Positions 1 to 9,362 of a stretch of DNA of 24,366 nt are shown piece by piece. Both the position numbers and the translations under genes were made by a program. Under the pieces are notes generated by a model. It was given only the letters and a program-made list of their open reading frames with translations. It ran no database searches and was not told where the DNA came from. This stretch comes from UBA10649 sp044233495. GTDB taxonomy: Bacteria; Actinomycetota; Actinomycetes; S36-B12. The stretch lies in NCBI GenBank assembly GCA_044233495.1, contig JBIIJX010000014.1:1-24366 (forward strand), in the 5' to 3' direction. How positions within the stretch are numbered: position 1 is the first letter of the stretch; every line of letters starts with the position of its first letter.

Positions 1-747
1 GCGCCACCGTGCCGCCCGTCCCCGTGCGCGGGCCTCGGCCGCCACGAGGATCAGCGCGAGGACGACAAGCAGCACGGCAAGGACGGCAGCGGCCGTGCGA
101 TCGAACGATGCGCGGTACGACGCGTAGATCACGCGGGTGAAGGCGTCGACGCGGAAGATGGAGACGGTGCCGAACTCGGCGAGGGTGTAGAACGCCACGA
201 GCAGGAGTCCGGCTCCGGCGGCGGGCCATGCCATGGGTGCGACGACACGTCGCAGGACGGCGGTTCGGGTCAGGCCCATGCTGCGTGCGACCTGCTCCGG
301 CCCGGCATCCATCCCGCGCAGCGTCGCGAGGAGCGGGATGCAGACATAGGGGAAGGTGCACAGCGACATCACCAGTGCCGCTGCCCAGATCCCGTCCATG
401 CCCGGGAAGAGTGCGATCCACGCGTAGGCCGCAACGTACGACGGCACGGCGAGCGGCAGTGCCGTGAGCACCACGAAGGTGCGTGAGAGTGGCAAGCGCG
501 TCCTGCTCAGCAGCCAGGCCGTTGGCGCGGCCAGGACCAGCGTGCCGACCGCGACGAGAGCCACGAGCATCACGCTGGTCAGCAGGGTGTCGAGTGTGCG
601 CGTGCGCCAGAGTGCCGCCCATGCCGCATCGCCGGCATCGAGGACGCGCACGAGGAGGTAGACGAGCGGCAGGGCGAGAACCACGACGCCGACCACCGCT
701 GCGGCCATGAGGCCCAGCGGTGGTCGGCGGGAAGTGGTCCGATTCAC
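1..747 (-). CDS. Ferric iron ABC transporter permease (FbpB-like), C-terminus cut by window edge
   Basis: Integral membrane permease expected to move ferric iron (or another small ligand) handed over by the lipoprotein encoded just upstream. The 249 visible residues show hydrophobic segments near 13-33, 55-80, 90-114, 120-143, 176-192 and 218-238, and a permease EAA-type loop at 151-175 (EQVARSMGL, then RRVVAP) that docks on the ATPase. FbpB-type permeases are usually about 500 residues with two such halves, so this looks like the first half only; the rest and the ATPase gene would lie beyond position 1. The start is GTG at 747. The upstream binding-protein stop (760-762) is in the same reading frame, five codons before this GTG, so no earlier start is possible. 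There is no clear Shine-Dalgarno sequence, so coupling to the upstream gene is likely. Family is clear; substrate is inferred from the neighbour and the iron box. Confidence 0.85.
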   Translation of the reverse strand, partial: MNRTTSRRPPLGLMAAAVVGVVVLALPLVYLLVRVLDAGDAAWAALWRTRTLDTLLTSVMLVALVAVGTLVLAAPTAWLLSRTRLPLSRTFVVLTALPLAVPSYVAAYAWIALFPGMDGIWAAALVMSLCTFPYVCIPLLATLRGMDAGPEQVARSMGLTRTAVLRRVVAPMAWPAAGAGLLLVAFYTLAEFGTVSIFRVDAFTRVIYASYRASFDRTAAAVLAVLLVVLALILVAAEARARGRAARWR

Positions 748-759
748 AGCGCGGTCAGC

Positions 760-1866
760 CTAGGTCAAGCCGACGTCCTGAAGCATGGTCAGTGTGCCGG
801 GCAGATCCTCGAGCTCGGCGAGCGCGATGTCCGGGCCCTGAAGGTCGGCCAGCGGGGGGATCCCGTCCGGCGCCGCGACACCCTCGACCAGCGGGTACTC
901 CCAGCTCTGATCGACGAACCACTTCTGCGTCTCGGGCGTGAGCATCCAGCTGAGCAGCTGCGCGGCACCCTCGGCGTTGTCCGCCGGAGTCAGCACACAG
1001 GCGCCGGCGACGTTCACGAGCGCACCCGGGTCGCCGGGCTTGGCGAAGGCGATCTGCACGTTGACGTTCTCCTCACCCACCTCCGCCGCCTTCTGGTACC
1101 AGTAGTAGTGGTTGATCAGGCCGAGCTTCGCCTCGCCGGCGTCGACTGCATCGCGAATCAGGGAGTTCTTCTCGTACATCTGCACGTCGTTGTCGACAAG
1201 GCCCTGCAGCCACTCTCGCGTCACGTCGTCGCCCTGGGAGACGCGCATCGCGGTGACGAAGGACTGGAAGGAGCCGTTGGTCGGCGCGATCGCCACCTGG
1301 CCCTTCCACTTCGGGTCCGTGAGGTCGAAGACGGAGGTCGGAACATCCTGCTCGGGAACCTGGGTGGGGTCGTAGGCGATCACGCGGGCGCGACCGGTGA
1401 TCCCGGTCCAGGTGCCGCTCTCGCTCTTGTACAGGGCAGGTACGGCGTCGGCCGCTCCCGCGGGAAGGGGAGCGCACATGCCGGCGGCGTCGAGTGCGCC
1501 CATGGCTCCGGCGTCCTGCCCGAAGTAGAGGTCAGCGGGTGACGCGTCTCCCTCCTCGATCAACTGGGCCGCCAGCTCGGCGGTGTCGCCGAACCGCACG
1601 TCGACGGCGATACCGGTCTCGGTGGTGAACTTCTCCAGCAGCGGGGTGACGAGATCCTCGGAACGTCCGGAGTAGACGATGACGGCGTCCTCGTTCAGGG
1701 GGGCCTCCGAGGACGCGGACGACTCGGCGGCCTCGGGCGCCGCGGTGCCGGTGTCGGCACTGTCGGCACTGTCAGCACTGTCGGCACTGTCGGCAGAACT
1801 GCCGCAGGCAGCGAGGATGAGAACGGCGGGTACGAGAGCGACGAGCAGGCGTGCGGGGCGACGCAT
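760..1866 (-). CDS. Ferric iron ABC transporter substrate-binding lipoprotein (FbpA/FutA-like)
   Basis: Periplasmic-type binding protein that captures ferric iron outside the membrane and delivers it to the permease. I place the start at ATG 1866 (368 aa), not the in-frame ATG at 1881, because GGAGAGG (1879-1873) lies six bases ahead of 1866 and would be inside the coding region otherwise. Residues 1-21 form a lipoprotein signal ending in LAAC, with Cys21 the lipidation site. A low-complexity linker follows, starting with five SAD repeats and then rich in Ala/Ser/Glu. The mature domain starts near the IVYSGRSEDL segment, typical of the iron-binding family 1 solute-binding proteins, and a Tyr-Tyr pair in NHYYWYQK matches the tyrosines that ligate Fe3+ in FbpA proteins. 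An IdeR/DtxR box overlaps the promoter, so iron repression is expected. The permease gene follows after 12 bases. Confidence 0.9.
   Translation of the reverse strand: MRRPARLLVALVPAVLILAACGSSADSADSADSADSADTGTAAPEAAESSASSEAPLNEDAVIVYSGRSEDLVTPLLEKFTTETGIAVDVRFGDTAELAAQLIEEGDASPADLYFGQDAGAMGALDAAGMCAPLPAGAADAVPALYKSESGTWTGITGRARVIAYDPTQVPEQDVPTSVFDLTDPKWKGQVAIAPTNGSFQSFVTAMRVSQGDDVTREWLQGLVDNDVQMYEKNSLIRDAVDAGEAKLGLINHYYWYQKAAEVGEENVNVQIAFAKPGDPGALVNVAGACVLTPADNAEGAAQLLSWMLTPETQKWFVDQSWEYPLVEGVAAPDGIPPLADLQGPDIALAELEDLPGTLTMLQDVGLT
1752..1796 (-). repeat. 9-bp in-frame tandem repeat, five copies
   Basis: On the plus strand the unit TGTCGGCAC is repeated five times (1752-1760, 1761-1769, 1770-1778, 1779-1787, 1788-1796) with one change in the third copy and one in the last. 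It encodes the Ser-Ala-Asp repeats right after the lipidated cysteine of the iron-binding lipoprotein. Loss or gain of a unit keeps the frame and would only change tether length. Confidence 0.9.
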
Positions 1867-1872
1867 CGGGAT

Positions 1873-1879
1873 CCTCTCC
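1873..1879 (-). promoter_or_regulatory. Ribosome binding site deciding the start of the iron-binding lipoprotein
   Basis: GGAGAGG on the minus strand, six bases before ATG 1866. It overlaps the alternative ATG at 1881, which argues against that upstream start. Confidence 0.75.
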
Positions 1880-1885
1880 ATATAG

Positions 1886-1904
1886 TTAGGTTACCCTAAC
1901 CTAA
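1886..1904 (-). promoter_or_regulatory. IdeR/DtxR iron box (operator)
   Basis: The minus strand reads TTAGGTTAGGGTAACCTAA. This matches the established 19-bp DtxR/IdeR consensus TTAGGTTAGGCTAACCTAA at 18 of 19 positions, and the flanks extend it to two perfect 9-bp arms (1885-1893 and 1897-1905) around a 3-bp centre. It lies about 20 bases upstream of the lipoprotein start and overlaps the likely -10 region, so iron-loaded repressor would block transcription. It is on the correct side of an iron-uptake operon. Confidence 0.9.
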
Positions 1905-1928
1905 CAGAGGGTTACCTTACTCCGTCAA
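1899..1928 (-). promoter_or_regulatory. Likely promoter of the iron-uptake operon
   Basis: On the minus strand a -35-like TTGACG (1928-1923) is followed after 18 bases by TTAGGT (1904-1899) as a possible -10 that lies inside the iron box. The -35 element sits in the last codons of the upstream SCP-like gene. The arrangement fits repression by operator overlap, but the -10 is a weak match. Confidence 0.45.
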
Positions 1929-2237
1929 ATCCCGCGACTCCCCGACCTCGTGCAGGGGCAGGAACGCCGAGAGGTCCGACCGCTCACCACTCGCGCGCAC
2001 CCGACCGGAGGCCACCGCGTCACGCCAGGACACGGAGCCGTCCGCCAGGGCCAGCCACGTGGCAGCGTCCGTCTCGACCACCGCAGACGGAGTGCCACGT
2101 CGATGGGTGCTTCCGGCCACCGCCTGGATGGCCGCATAGGGAGGCACGCGCACCTCGACAGAGCGTCCCGGCGCGATCTCCTGCAGCCGAGCGAGGCTGG
2201 CCTTGACGCGCGTGCGGATCACCGGGTCGACCGCCAC
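1917..2237 (-). CDS. Small SCP-like (sterol-carrier ortholog, SCP_3-type) protein downstream of purL
   Basis: A 106-residue cytoplasmic protein without signal peptide or membrane segment. The C-terminal half (VETDAATWLALADG, then GRVRASGERSDLSAFLPL) matches my memory of the small bacterial SCP-ortholog family often found next to purL in Actinobacteria. The Trp-Leu-Ala-Leu-Ala-Asp-Gly followed by Val-Arg-Ala-Ser-Gly pattern is the most recognisable part. The family has a lipid-binding-like fold but no established biochemical role, so its function is unknown. The start is GTG at 2237, three bases after the purL stop, with no clear ribosome site, which suggests translational coupling to purL. 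Its stop is followed at once by the promoter and operator of the iron system. Confidence 0.75.
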   Translation of the reverse strand: MAVDPVIRTRVKASLARLQEIAPGRSVEVRVPPYAAIQAVAGSTHRRGTPSAVVETDAATWLALADGSVSWRDAVASGRVRASGERSDLSAFLPLHEVGESRDLTE

Positions 2238-2240
2238 CGG

Positions 2241-4525
<2,285 letters not shown>

Positions 4526-4529
<4 letters not shown>

Positions 4530-5200
4530 GACGCGGCCACCAGCGAAGTCAGCACCGACGTGAAGAAGCCGAGGCCGTCGGTCGACGGACCAGTGAGCGC
4601 TTCGACTGCGTGTTCCGGGTGCGGCATGAGTCCGACGATGTTGCCGCGTGCGTTGCTGATACCGGCGATGTCGCGCCGGCTCCCGTTGGGATTGACCTCG
4701 AGATACCGCGCAACGACACGACCCTCGGACTCCAGCTCATCGAGCGTCCGCTCGTCGGCGACGAAGCAGCCCTCGCCGTTCTTGAGCGGGATGACGATCT
4801 CCTGGCCGGGAGCGAAGTCGCGCGTCCACAGGGTGTCGGTGCGCTCGATGCGCAGTCCCTGATCGCGGCACACGAAGTGAAGGGACCCGTTGCGGGTCAG
4901 GGCACCGGGCAACAGGTGCGACTCGCAGAGGATCTGGAACCCGTTGCAGATGCCCAGCACGGGAAGCCCGCCCTGCGCGGCGGGCACGAGGCTCGTCATC
5001 ACGGGGGCGAACCGCGAGATGGCCCCGCACCTCAGGTAGTCGCCGTAGGAGAAGCCACCGGGCAGCACCACCGCGTCGACGCCCTTGAGATCGTCGTCGC
5101 CGTGCCACAGCGCCACGGGCTCGCCTCCGGCGAGCCGCACGGCCCGTGCCGCATCACCGTCATCGAGAGTGCCCGGAAAGGTGACGACGCCGATCCTCAC
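4526..5200 (-). CDS. purQ: Phosphoribosylformylglycinamidine synthase glutaminase subunit PurQ
   Basis: Class I glutamine amidotransferase subunit (224 aa) that hydrolyses glutamine and passes ammonia to PurL. The nucleophile is Cys85 in GICNGFQIL, and the partner residues are His194 and Glu196 in MPHPEHAVE. The N-terminal IGVVTFPGTLDDGDAARA and the LPGGFSYGDYLRCGA segment are typical of PurQ. The start is GTG at 5200, overlapping the purS stop by 4 bp (GTGA); the stop overlaps purL by 4 bp. All three subunits are therefore likely made from one message in fixed ratio. Confidence 0.98.
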
Positions 5201-5442
5201 TGCTCCACCCGCATCGTGAAGTCCTCGATCACCGGGTTGCTGAGCAGCTCACCTGCTAGCTTCTCCATCAGGGCGAGGCGGTCTCCCTCGAGGACGCCGT
5301 CGATATCGACGATGAACTGCTTGCCCTGCCGGACGTCCGAGACACCGGCGAGGCCGAGTCGCCCTAGCGCCCCCTGCACGGCCCGCCCCTGCGGGTCGAG
5401 GATCTCCGGCTTGAGCATGACGTCGACGATGACGCGGGCCAC
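5197..5442 (-). CDS. purS: Phosphoribosylformylglycinamidine synthase subunit PurS
   Basis: Small structural subunit (81 aa) that bridges PurL and PurQ in the FGAM synthase complex. The sequence VARVIVDVMLKPEILDPQG at the N-terminus and VIEDFTMRVEQ at the C-terminus are diagnostic. I choose GTG 5442 rather than GTG 5448 because GGAG (5451-5448) overlaps the upstream GTG itself but is well spaced for 5442, and because PurS proteins normally begin at this residue. It is the first gene of the purS-purQ-purL run and is divergent from the oxidoreductase gene at 5546. Confidence 0.93.
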   Translation of the reverse strand: MARVIVDVMLKPEILDPQGRAVQGALGRLGLAGVSDVRQGKQFIVDIDGVLEGDRLALMEKLAGELLSNPVIEDFTMRVEQ

Positions 5443-5499
5443 GGGCACTCCAGGGCTTTCGGCGAGGATTGAACGGGTGCGAGCGTGGGGAAGAACGTC

Positions 5500-5505
5500 A
5501 GTCTA
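5500..5505 (-). promoter_or_regulatory. Possible -10 element for the purSQL operon
   Basis: The minus strand has TAGACT, a TANNNT -10 match that would leave a leader of about 50 bases before purS. I see no good -35 element and no recognisable riboswitch or hairpin in the leader. Confidence 0.35.
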
Positions 5506-5533
5506 TCGAGCGGAACGAGGGCCCTGACTTCGG

Positions 5534-5539
5534 TACGGT
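5534..5539 (+). promoter_or_regulatory. -10 element of a leaderless gene (Ddn-like oxidoreductase)
   Basis: TACGGT followed by exactly six bases and then ATG 5546. The expected transcription start would be the A of the start codon; there is no Shine-Dalgarno sequence. Confidence 0.6.
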
Positions 5540-5545
5540 CCGGCC

Positions 5546-5995
5546 ATGGGCAGTCGCGGATACGACCTCTTCTGGGGTTCGATCCTGCGGGCCACGACGG
5601 TCTCCCACCGTGCTCTCCACTCCGTTTCACGGGGACGACTCGGTCGGCGGTTCCCCGGTGGATCCCAGGTGGTGTGGATCACGACCCTCGGTCGGCGCTC
5701 GGGGGAATGGCGCACGACACCCCTGCTCGCCGGCCGCGATGGAGCCGACTGGGTCATCGCCGGGTCGAACGCGGGGCAGGAGCGCGTCCCGGCATGGGTG
5801 TTCAACGTCCGCGCGCACCCGCAGGGTTCACTGCAGGAGGGCGACACCAGCGTCGACGTGACGTTCACCGAGGTGCACGGCGACGAGGCCGCACGCCTCT
5901 ACGGGCTGCTGGAGCAGGGGTGGTCGGCCTACGGGATGTACCGCCGCAATATCCAGCGCGACATCCCGGTGTTCCGGGTGTCGGTGCGCGCGTAG
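5546..5995 (+). CDS. Nitroreductase/deazaflavin-dependent oxidoreductase, Ddn-like (DUF385)
   Basis: A 149-residue protein of the split beta-barrel Ddn family, which typically uses reduced coenzyme F420 to reduce quinones or nitro compounds at the membrane. Family features seen are ITTLGRRSGEWRTTPLL (45-61) and GSNAGQERVPAWVFNVRAHP (73-92), which form the cofactor phosphate-binding and ring-binding strands. There is no signal peptide; residues 1-20 are moderately hydrophobic and may help membrane contact. The length is typical. It is transcribed alone, divergent from purS and convergent with galE. The start is well supported by the leaderless -10 at 5534. The physiological substrate cannot be told from sequence, and binding of F420 rather than another flavin is inferred from the family. 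Confidence 0.85.
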   Translation: MGSRGYDLFWGSILRATTVSHRALHSVSRGRLGRRFPGGSQVVWITTLGRRSGEWRTTPLLAGRDGADWVIAGSNAGQERVPAWVFNVRAHPQGSLQEGDTSVDVTFTEVHGDEAARLYGLLEQGWSAYGMYRRNIQRDIPVFRVSVRA

Positions 5996-6022
5996 ACCCG
6001 TACCCGTCACCAACGAACGGCG

Positions 6023-6985
6023 TCAGGCATTCGCCTGCCAGGCGCTCCAGGCCGAGGCGACCATCTGCCGCAGATCGCGTGAGGCGCTCCAGCCGAGCTC
6101 GCGCTCGATGCGCTCGGTCGAGGCCCACGTCGCCGGCGGGTCGCCGACGCGGCGGCCGACCACCTCCGCATCGACGTCGCGGCCGATCACCGCGCTCACC
6201 ACGTCCATGACCTCGCGGACGGAGTACCCGTGCCCGGTGCCGACATTGAACACGTCGGTCCGCACACCCGACTCACATCGAGCCGCAGCGGCGACATGCG
6301 CCTCGGCGAGGTCGACGACGTGGATGTAGTCGCGGATGCAGGTGCCGTCCGGTGTCGGGTAGTCGTCGCCGAAGATCTGCGGGCGCTCCCCCCGATCGAG
6401 CGCCCGGAACACCATGGGGATGAGGTTGTTGACGCTGCTGTCGCCAAGGGCGTCGGAGCCGGCGCCCCCCACGTTGAAGTAGCGCAGCGCCGACCAGGAC
6501 AGCGCCCACGCCACCCCGCAGTCACGGGCCATCCACTCGCCGACGACCTTCGTCTCACCGTAGGGGGACTCAGGGTTCAGTGGTGCGTCCTCGGTCACCG
6601 GGTTCGCGACCGGCGTGCCGTACACCGCCGCGGACGACGAGTACACCAGCCTTGTGATGCCCGTACCTTCCATGGCCTCGAGGACATGCAGCAGGCCGTC
6701 GACGTTCTCGCGGTAGTAGTACAGCGGCAAGTCGACCGACTCTCCCGCGGCCTTCTTCGCGGCAAGGTGCACGACGCCGTCGATCGCATGCGTGCGGAAG
6801 GCGTGCGCCAGCGCGGCCGCGTCATGGACGTCGCCGTTGATGACGGTCACGCCGTCGGGCACCCGTCGATGCAGGCCGGACGAGAAGTCGTCGTAGATCA
6901 CAACCTCGCGACCGCTGGCCATCAGGGCCTGCACGACGTGCGCCCCGATGTAGCCGGCGCCGCCGGTCACGAGCCAGGTCGTCAC
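6023..6985 (-). CDS. galE: UDP-glucose 4-epimerase
   Basis: Extended short-chain dehydrogenase (320 aa) that interconverts UDP-glucose and UDP-galactose with tightly bound NAD+. It has the Rossmann motif GGAGYIG at 8-14, the catalytic Ser cluster YSSSAAVYG at 115-123, and the catalytic pair Tyr142/Lys146 in SPYGETKVV. The segment CIRDYIHVVDLAEAH is the usual GalE signature. The GTG start at 6985 overlaps the purC stop by 4 bp, so it is the last gene of the purB-purC-galE run. Placement at the end of a purine operon is unusual; the product would feed cell-wall or exopolysaccharide sugars. Epimerases acting on other UDP-sugars share these motifs. Confidence 0.93.
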   Translation of the reverse strand: MTTWLVTGGAGYIGAHVVQALMASGREVVIYDDFSSGLHRRVPDGVTVINGDVHDAAALAHAFRTHAIDGVVHLAAKKAAGESVDLPLYYYRENVDGLLHVLEAMEGTGITRLVYSSSAAVYGTPVANPVTEDAPLNPESPYGETKVVGEWMARDCGVAWALSWSALRYFNVGGAGSDALGDSSVNNLIPMVFRALDRGERPQIFGDDYPTPDGTCIRDYIHVVDLAEAHVAAAARCESGVRTDVFNVGTGHGYSVREVMDVVSAVIGRDVDAEVVGRRVGDPPATWASTERIERELGWSASRDLRQMVASAWSAWQANA

Positions 6986-7878
6986 GCGAAGGTCTCCCCG
7001 GTGAGGCGCTCGTACGCCTCCACGTACTTCGCGCGCGTACGCTCGATGATCTCGTCAGGCAGCACGGGAGGAGGGTCGCCGGAGTCCTTGCGCCAGCCCG
7101 AGGCCGGCGACGTCAGCCAGTCGCGCACGAACTGCTTGTCGAACGACGGCTGCGGGCCGCCGGGCTCCCAGGTCGACGCCTCCCAGTAGCGCGAGGAGTC
7201 AGGGGTGAGGACCTCGTCGGCGAGGACGATGCGGCCGGCGTTCTTGCCGGACTTCGCGATGCCGAACTCGAACTTGGTGTCGGCGAGGATGAGCCCGCGG
7301 TCGCGGGAGGTCTCCAACGCTCGCAGGTAGATGTCGAGTGACATCCGCTTGAGCTCCTGCGCCTCCTCCTGCCCGATCAGCACGATCACCTCGTCGTAGG
7401 TGATGTTCTCGTCGTGGTCGCCGATCGCGGCCTTGGTCGCCGGGGTGAACAGCGGCTTCGGCAGCTCAGAGCCGTCCTTGAGGCCCGGGGGCAGGCCGTT
7501 GCCGCAGATACGCCGAGTGGCCTGGTAGTCCGTCCATCCGGAACCAGCGAGATACCCGCGCACGACGCACTCCACCGGGAGCATGTCGAGCCGCTCGCAC
7601 ACCATCGCCCGACCCGCGACGGCCTTCGGGATCTTCCCGGATGCCACATGATTCGGCACCACGCCCTCGAGCTGGCGGAACCACCACTGCGACAGGGCGG
7701 TGAGGATCCTCCCCTTGTCGGGAATCAGCGACGGAAGCACCCAGTCGTACGCGGAGATGCGATCACTGGCGACAAAGAGGAGCTTGCCGTCGGGAGTGCG
7801 ATACAGATCGCGGACCTTTCCCGAGTAGACGTGCTCGTACTCCGGCGGCAGGCCGTAGTCGTTGCTCGCGTCGCTCAC
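6982..7878 (-). CDS. purC: Phosphoribosylaminoimidazole-succinocarboxamide synthase (SAICAR synthase)
   Basis: Joins aspartate to CAIR with ATP to form SAICAR in purine synthesis. The 298-residue protein has the N-terminal SGKVRDLYRTPDGKLLFVAS (19-38) nucleotide-binding strand-turn, followed by DRISAYDWVLPSLIPDKG, and the VECVVRGYLAGSGW segment of the family. The start is GTG at 7878 overlapping the purB stop by 4 bp, and its own stop overlaps galE by 4 bp. Co-translation with purB, which acts on the product SAICAR, makes biochemical sense. Confidence 0.97.
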   Translation of the reverse strand: MSDASNDYGLPPEYEHVYSGKVRDLYRTPDGKLLFVASDRISAYDWVLPSLIPDKGRILTALSQWWFRQLEGVVPNHVASGKIPKAVAGRAMVCERLDMLPVECVVRGYLAGSGWTDYQATRRICGNGLPPGLKDGSELPKPLFTPATKAAIGDHDENITYDEVIVLIGQEEAQELKRMSLDIYLRALETSRDRGLILADTKFEFGIAKSGKNAGRIVLADEVLTPDSSRYWEASTWEPGGPQPSFDKQFVRDWLTSPASGWRKDSGDPPPVLPDEIIERTRAKYVEAYERLTGETFA

Positions 7879-9299
7879 AGGATGTCTCCGGGGGCGTAGG
7901 ACGCAGCATCGGGGTGGCGCTCCACGACAGCCTGAACGCGATCGGCAACGGCGCGCACCTGACTGGCCGCAGCGCCGGTAAAGGTCAGGGGCTCGGCGAG
8001 CAGCGCATCGAGTTCGGCGCGGGTGAGTTGGAGTCGCTCGTCGGCAGCCAGGCGTGCCATGAGGTCGTTCTCGACGAGTCCCTGCTCGCGCATCTCGAGC
8101 GCCACCGCGACGGCATGGGACTTGATCGCCTCGTGCGCGGTCTCGCGCCCGACGCCTTTGCGCACTGCCGCCATGAGCACCTTCGTGGTGGACAGGAACG
8201 GCAGGTAGCGATCGAGCTCGCGGTCGATGACGGCGGGGAAGGCGCCGAAGTCGTCGAGCACCGTCAGGAAGGTCTCGAACATCCCGTCGATCGCGAAGAA
8301 GGAGTCAGGCAGCGCCACGCGTCGCACCACGGAGCAGAAGACGTCGCCCTCGTTCCATTGCGAGCCGGCGAGGTCGGCGGTCATGGTGAGGTATCCGCGC
8401 AGCAGGACGGCGAAGCCGTTGACACGCTCGCACGATCGGGTGTTCATCTTGTGCGGCATCGCGGAGGAGCCGACCTGTCCGGGCCGGAAGCCCTCCGTCA
8501 CGAGGTCGTGCCCGGCCATCAGCCGGATGGTCGTCGCCAGACTCGAAGGGCCGGCTGCCACCTGCATCAGTGCCGAGACGACGTCGAGGTCGAGCGACCG
8601 CGGATACACCTGCCCGACACTGTCGAGCACCTGGGAGAAGCCCAGGTGGCCGGCGACGGCGGACTCCAGCTGCGCGAGGCGACCCTCACTGCCCATCAGG
8701 TCGAGCATGTCCTGCGCGGTGCCGACAGGGCCCTTGATGCCGCGCAGCGGGTAGCGCTCGATCAGCTCCTCGATGCGCGCGAAGGCGATGAGCAGCTCGT
8801 CGGCTGCCGACGCGAATCGCTTTCCCAGCGTCGTCGTCTGGGCAGCGACGTTGTGTGAGCGTCCGGTGAGGGCGGTGTCGGAGTAGGCGACGGCAAGGCC
8901 GGCGAGGCGGTCGAGGGCAGCGACGCAGCGGTCACGCACGAGGAAAAGCGAGTCGCGGATCTGCAGCTGCTCGACGTTCTCGGTGAGGTCGCGGGACGTC
9001 ATGCCGATGTGCACGTACTCGTGCCCGGCAAGGGCGTTGAACTCCTCGATGCGCGCCTTCACGTCGTGCTTGGTGATGCGCTCACGTGCGGCGATGGAGT
9101 CGAGATCGACCTGCTCGATCACGCGCAGGTAGTCGTCGAGCGCCGCCATGGGGATGTCGAGGCCCATCTCGGCCTGAGCGGCCGCGACCGTGAGCCAGAG
9201 CCGGCGCTCGAGAACGATCTTCGCCTCAGGTGACCAGATTCCGACCATGGCCGGGGAGGCGTAGCGGCCGGCGAGGACGTTGGGGATCGCGGAGGTCAC
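7875..9299 (-). CDS. purB: Adenylosuccinate lyase
   Basis: Fumarase/aspartase-superfamily enzyme (474 aa) that removes fumarate from SAICAR and from adenylosuccinate. The superfamily signature GSSAMPHKMN lies at 277-286, the catalytic-loop region, with TSRDLTENVE at 101-110 and GRSHNVAAQTTTLGKR (146-161) supplying other active-site residues. The start GTG 9299 gives the usual N-terminus (IPNVLAGRYAS). There is no strong Shine-Dalgarno sequence. An AAGACT seven bases ahead of the GTG is a weak -10 candidate, so it may be leaderless or read through from the upstream M23-like gene 63 bases away. It is followed directly by purC. Confidence 0.97.
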   Translation of the reverse strand: MTSAIPNVLAGRYASPAMVGIWSPEAKIVLERRLWLTVAAAQAEMGLDIPMAALDDYLRVIEQVDLDSIAARERITKHDVKARIEEFNALAGHEYVHIGMTSRDLTENVEQLQIRDSLFLVRDRCVAALDRLAGLAVAYSDTALTGRSHNVAAQTTTLGKRFASAADELLIAFARIEELIERYPLRGIKGPVGTAQDMLDLMGSEGRLAQLESAVAGHLGFSQVLDSVGQVYPRSLDLDVVSALMQVAAGPSSLATTIRLMAGHDLVTEGFRPGQVGSSAMPHKMNTRSCERVNGFAVLLRGYLTMTADLAGSQWNEGDVFCSVVRRVALPDSFFAIDGMFETFLTVLDDFGAFPAVIDRELDRYLPFLSTTKVLMAAVRKGVGRETAHEAIKSHAVAVALEMREQGLVENDLMARLAADERLQLTRAELDALLAEPLTFTGAAASQVRAVADRVQAVVERHPDAASYAPGDIL

Positions 9300-9318
9300 G
9301 GACGACAGTCTTTCACGA

Positions 9319-9344
9319 CCACCGCAAGCGGGATATCGCGGTGG
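9319..9344 (-). terminator. Possible hairpin between the M23-like gene and purB
   Basis: CCACCGC (9319-9325) and GCGGTGG (9338-9344) can form a 7-bp stem with a 12-base loop, 18 bases beyond the stop codon of the M23-like gene. No U-rich tail follows on the minus strand, so termination is uncertain. Confidence 0.3.
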
Positions 9345-9362
9345 ATGAGGGGTGCCGGAGGA

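Noticed and set aside
1906..1924. Second iron box beside the first
   Set aside because: The GTAAGGTAACCCT segment shares a half-site with the consensus, but the other half does not match; the single strong box is enough.
5443..5545. Purine riboswitch upstream of purS
   Set aside because: No purine-aptamer core or stem arrangement could be recognised in the short leader.
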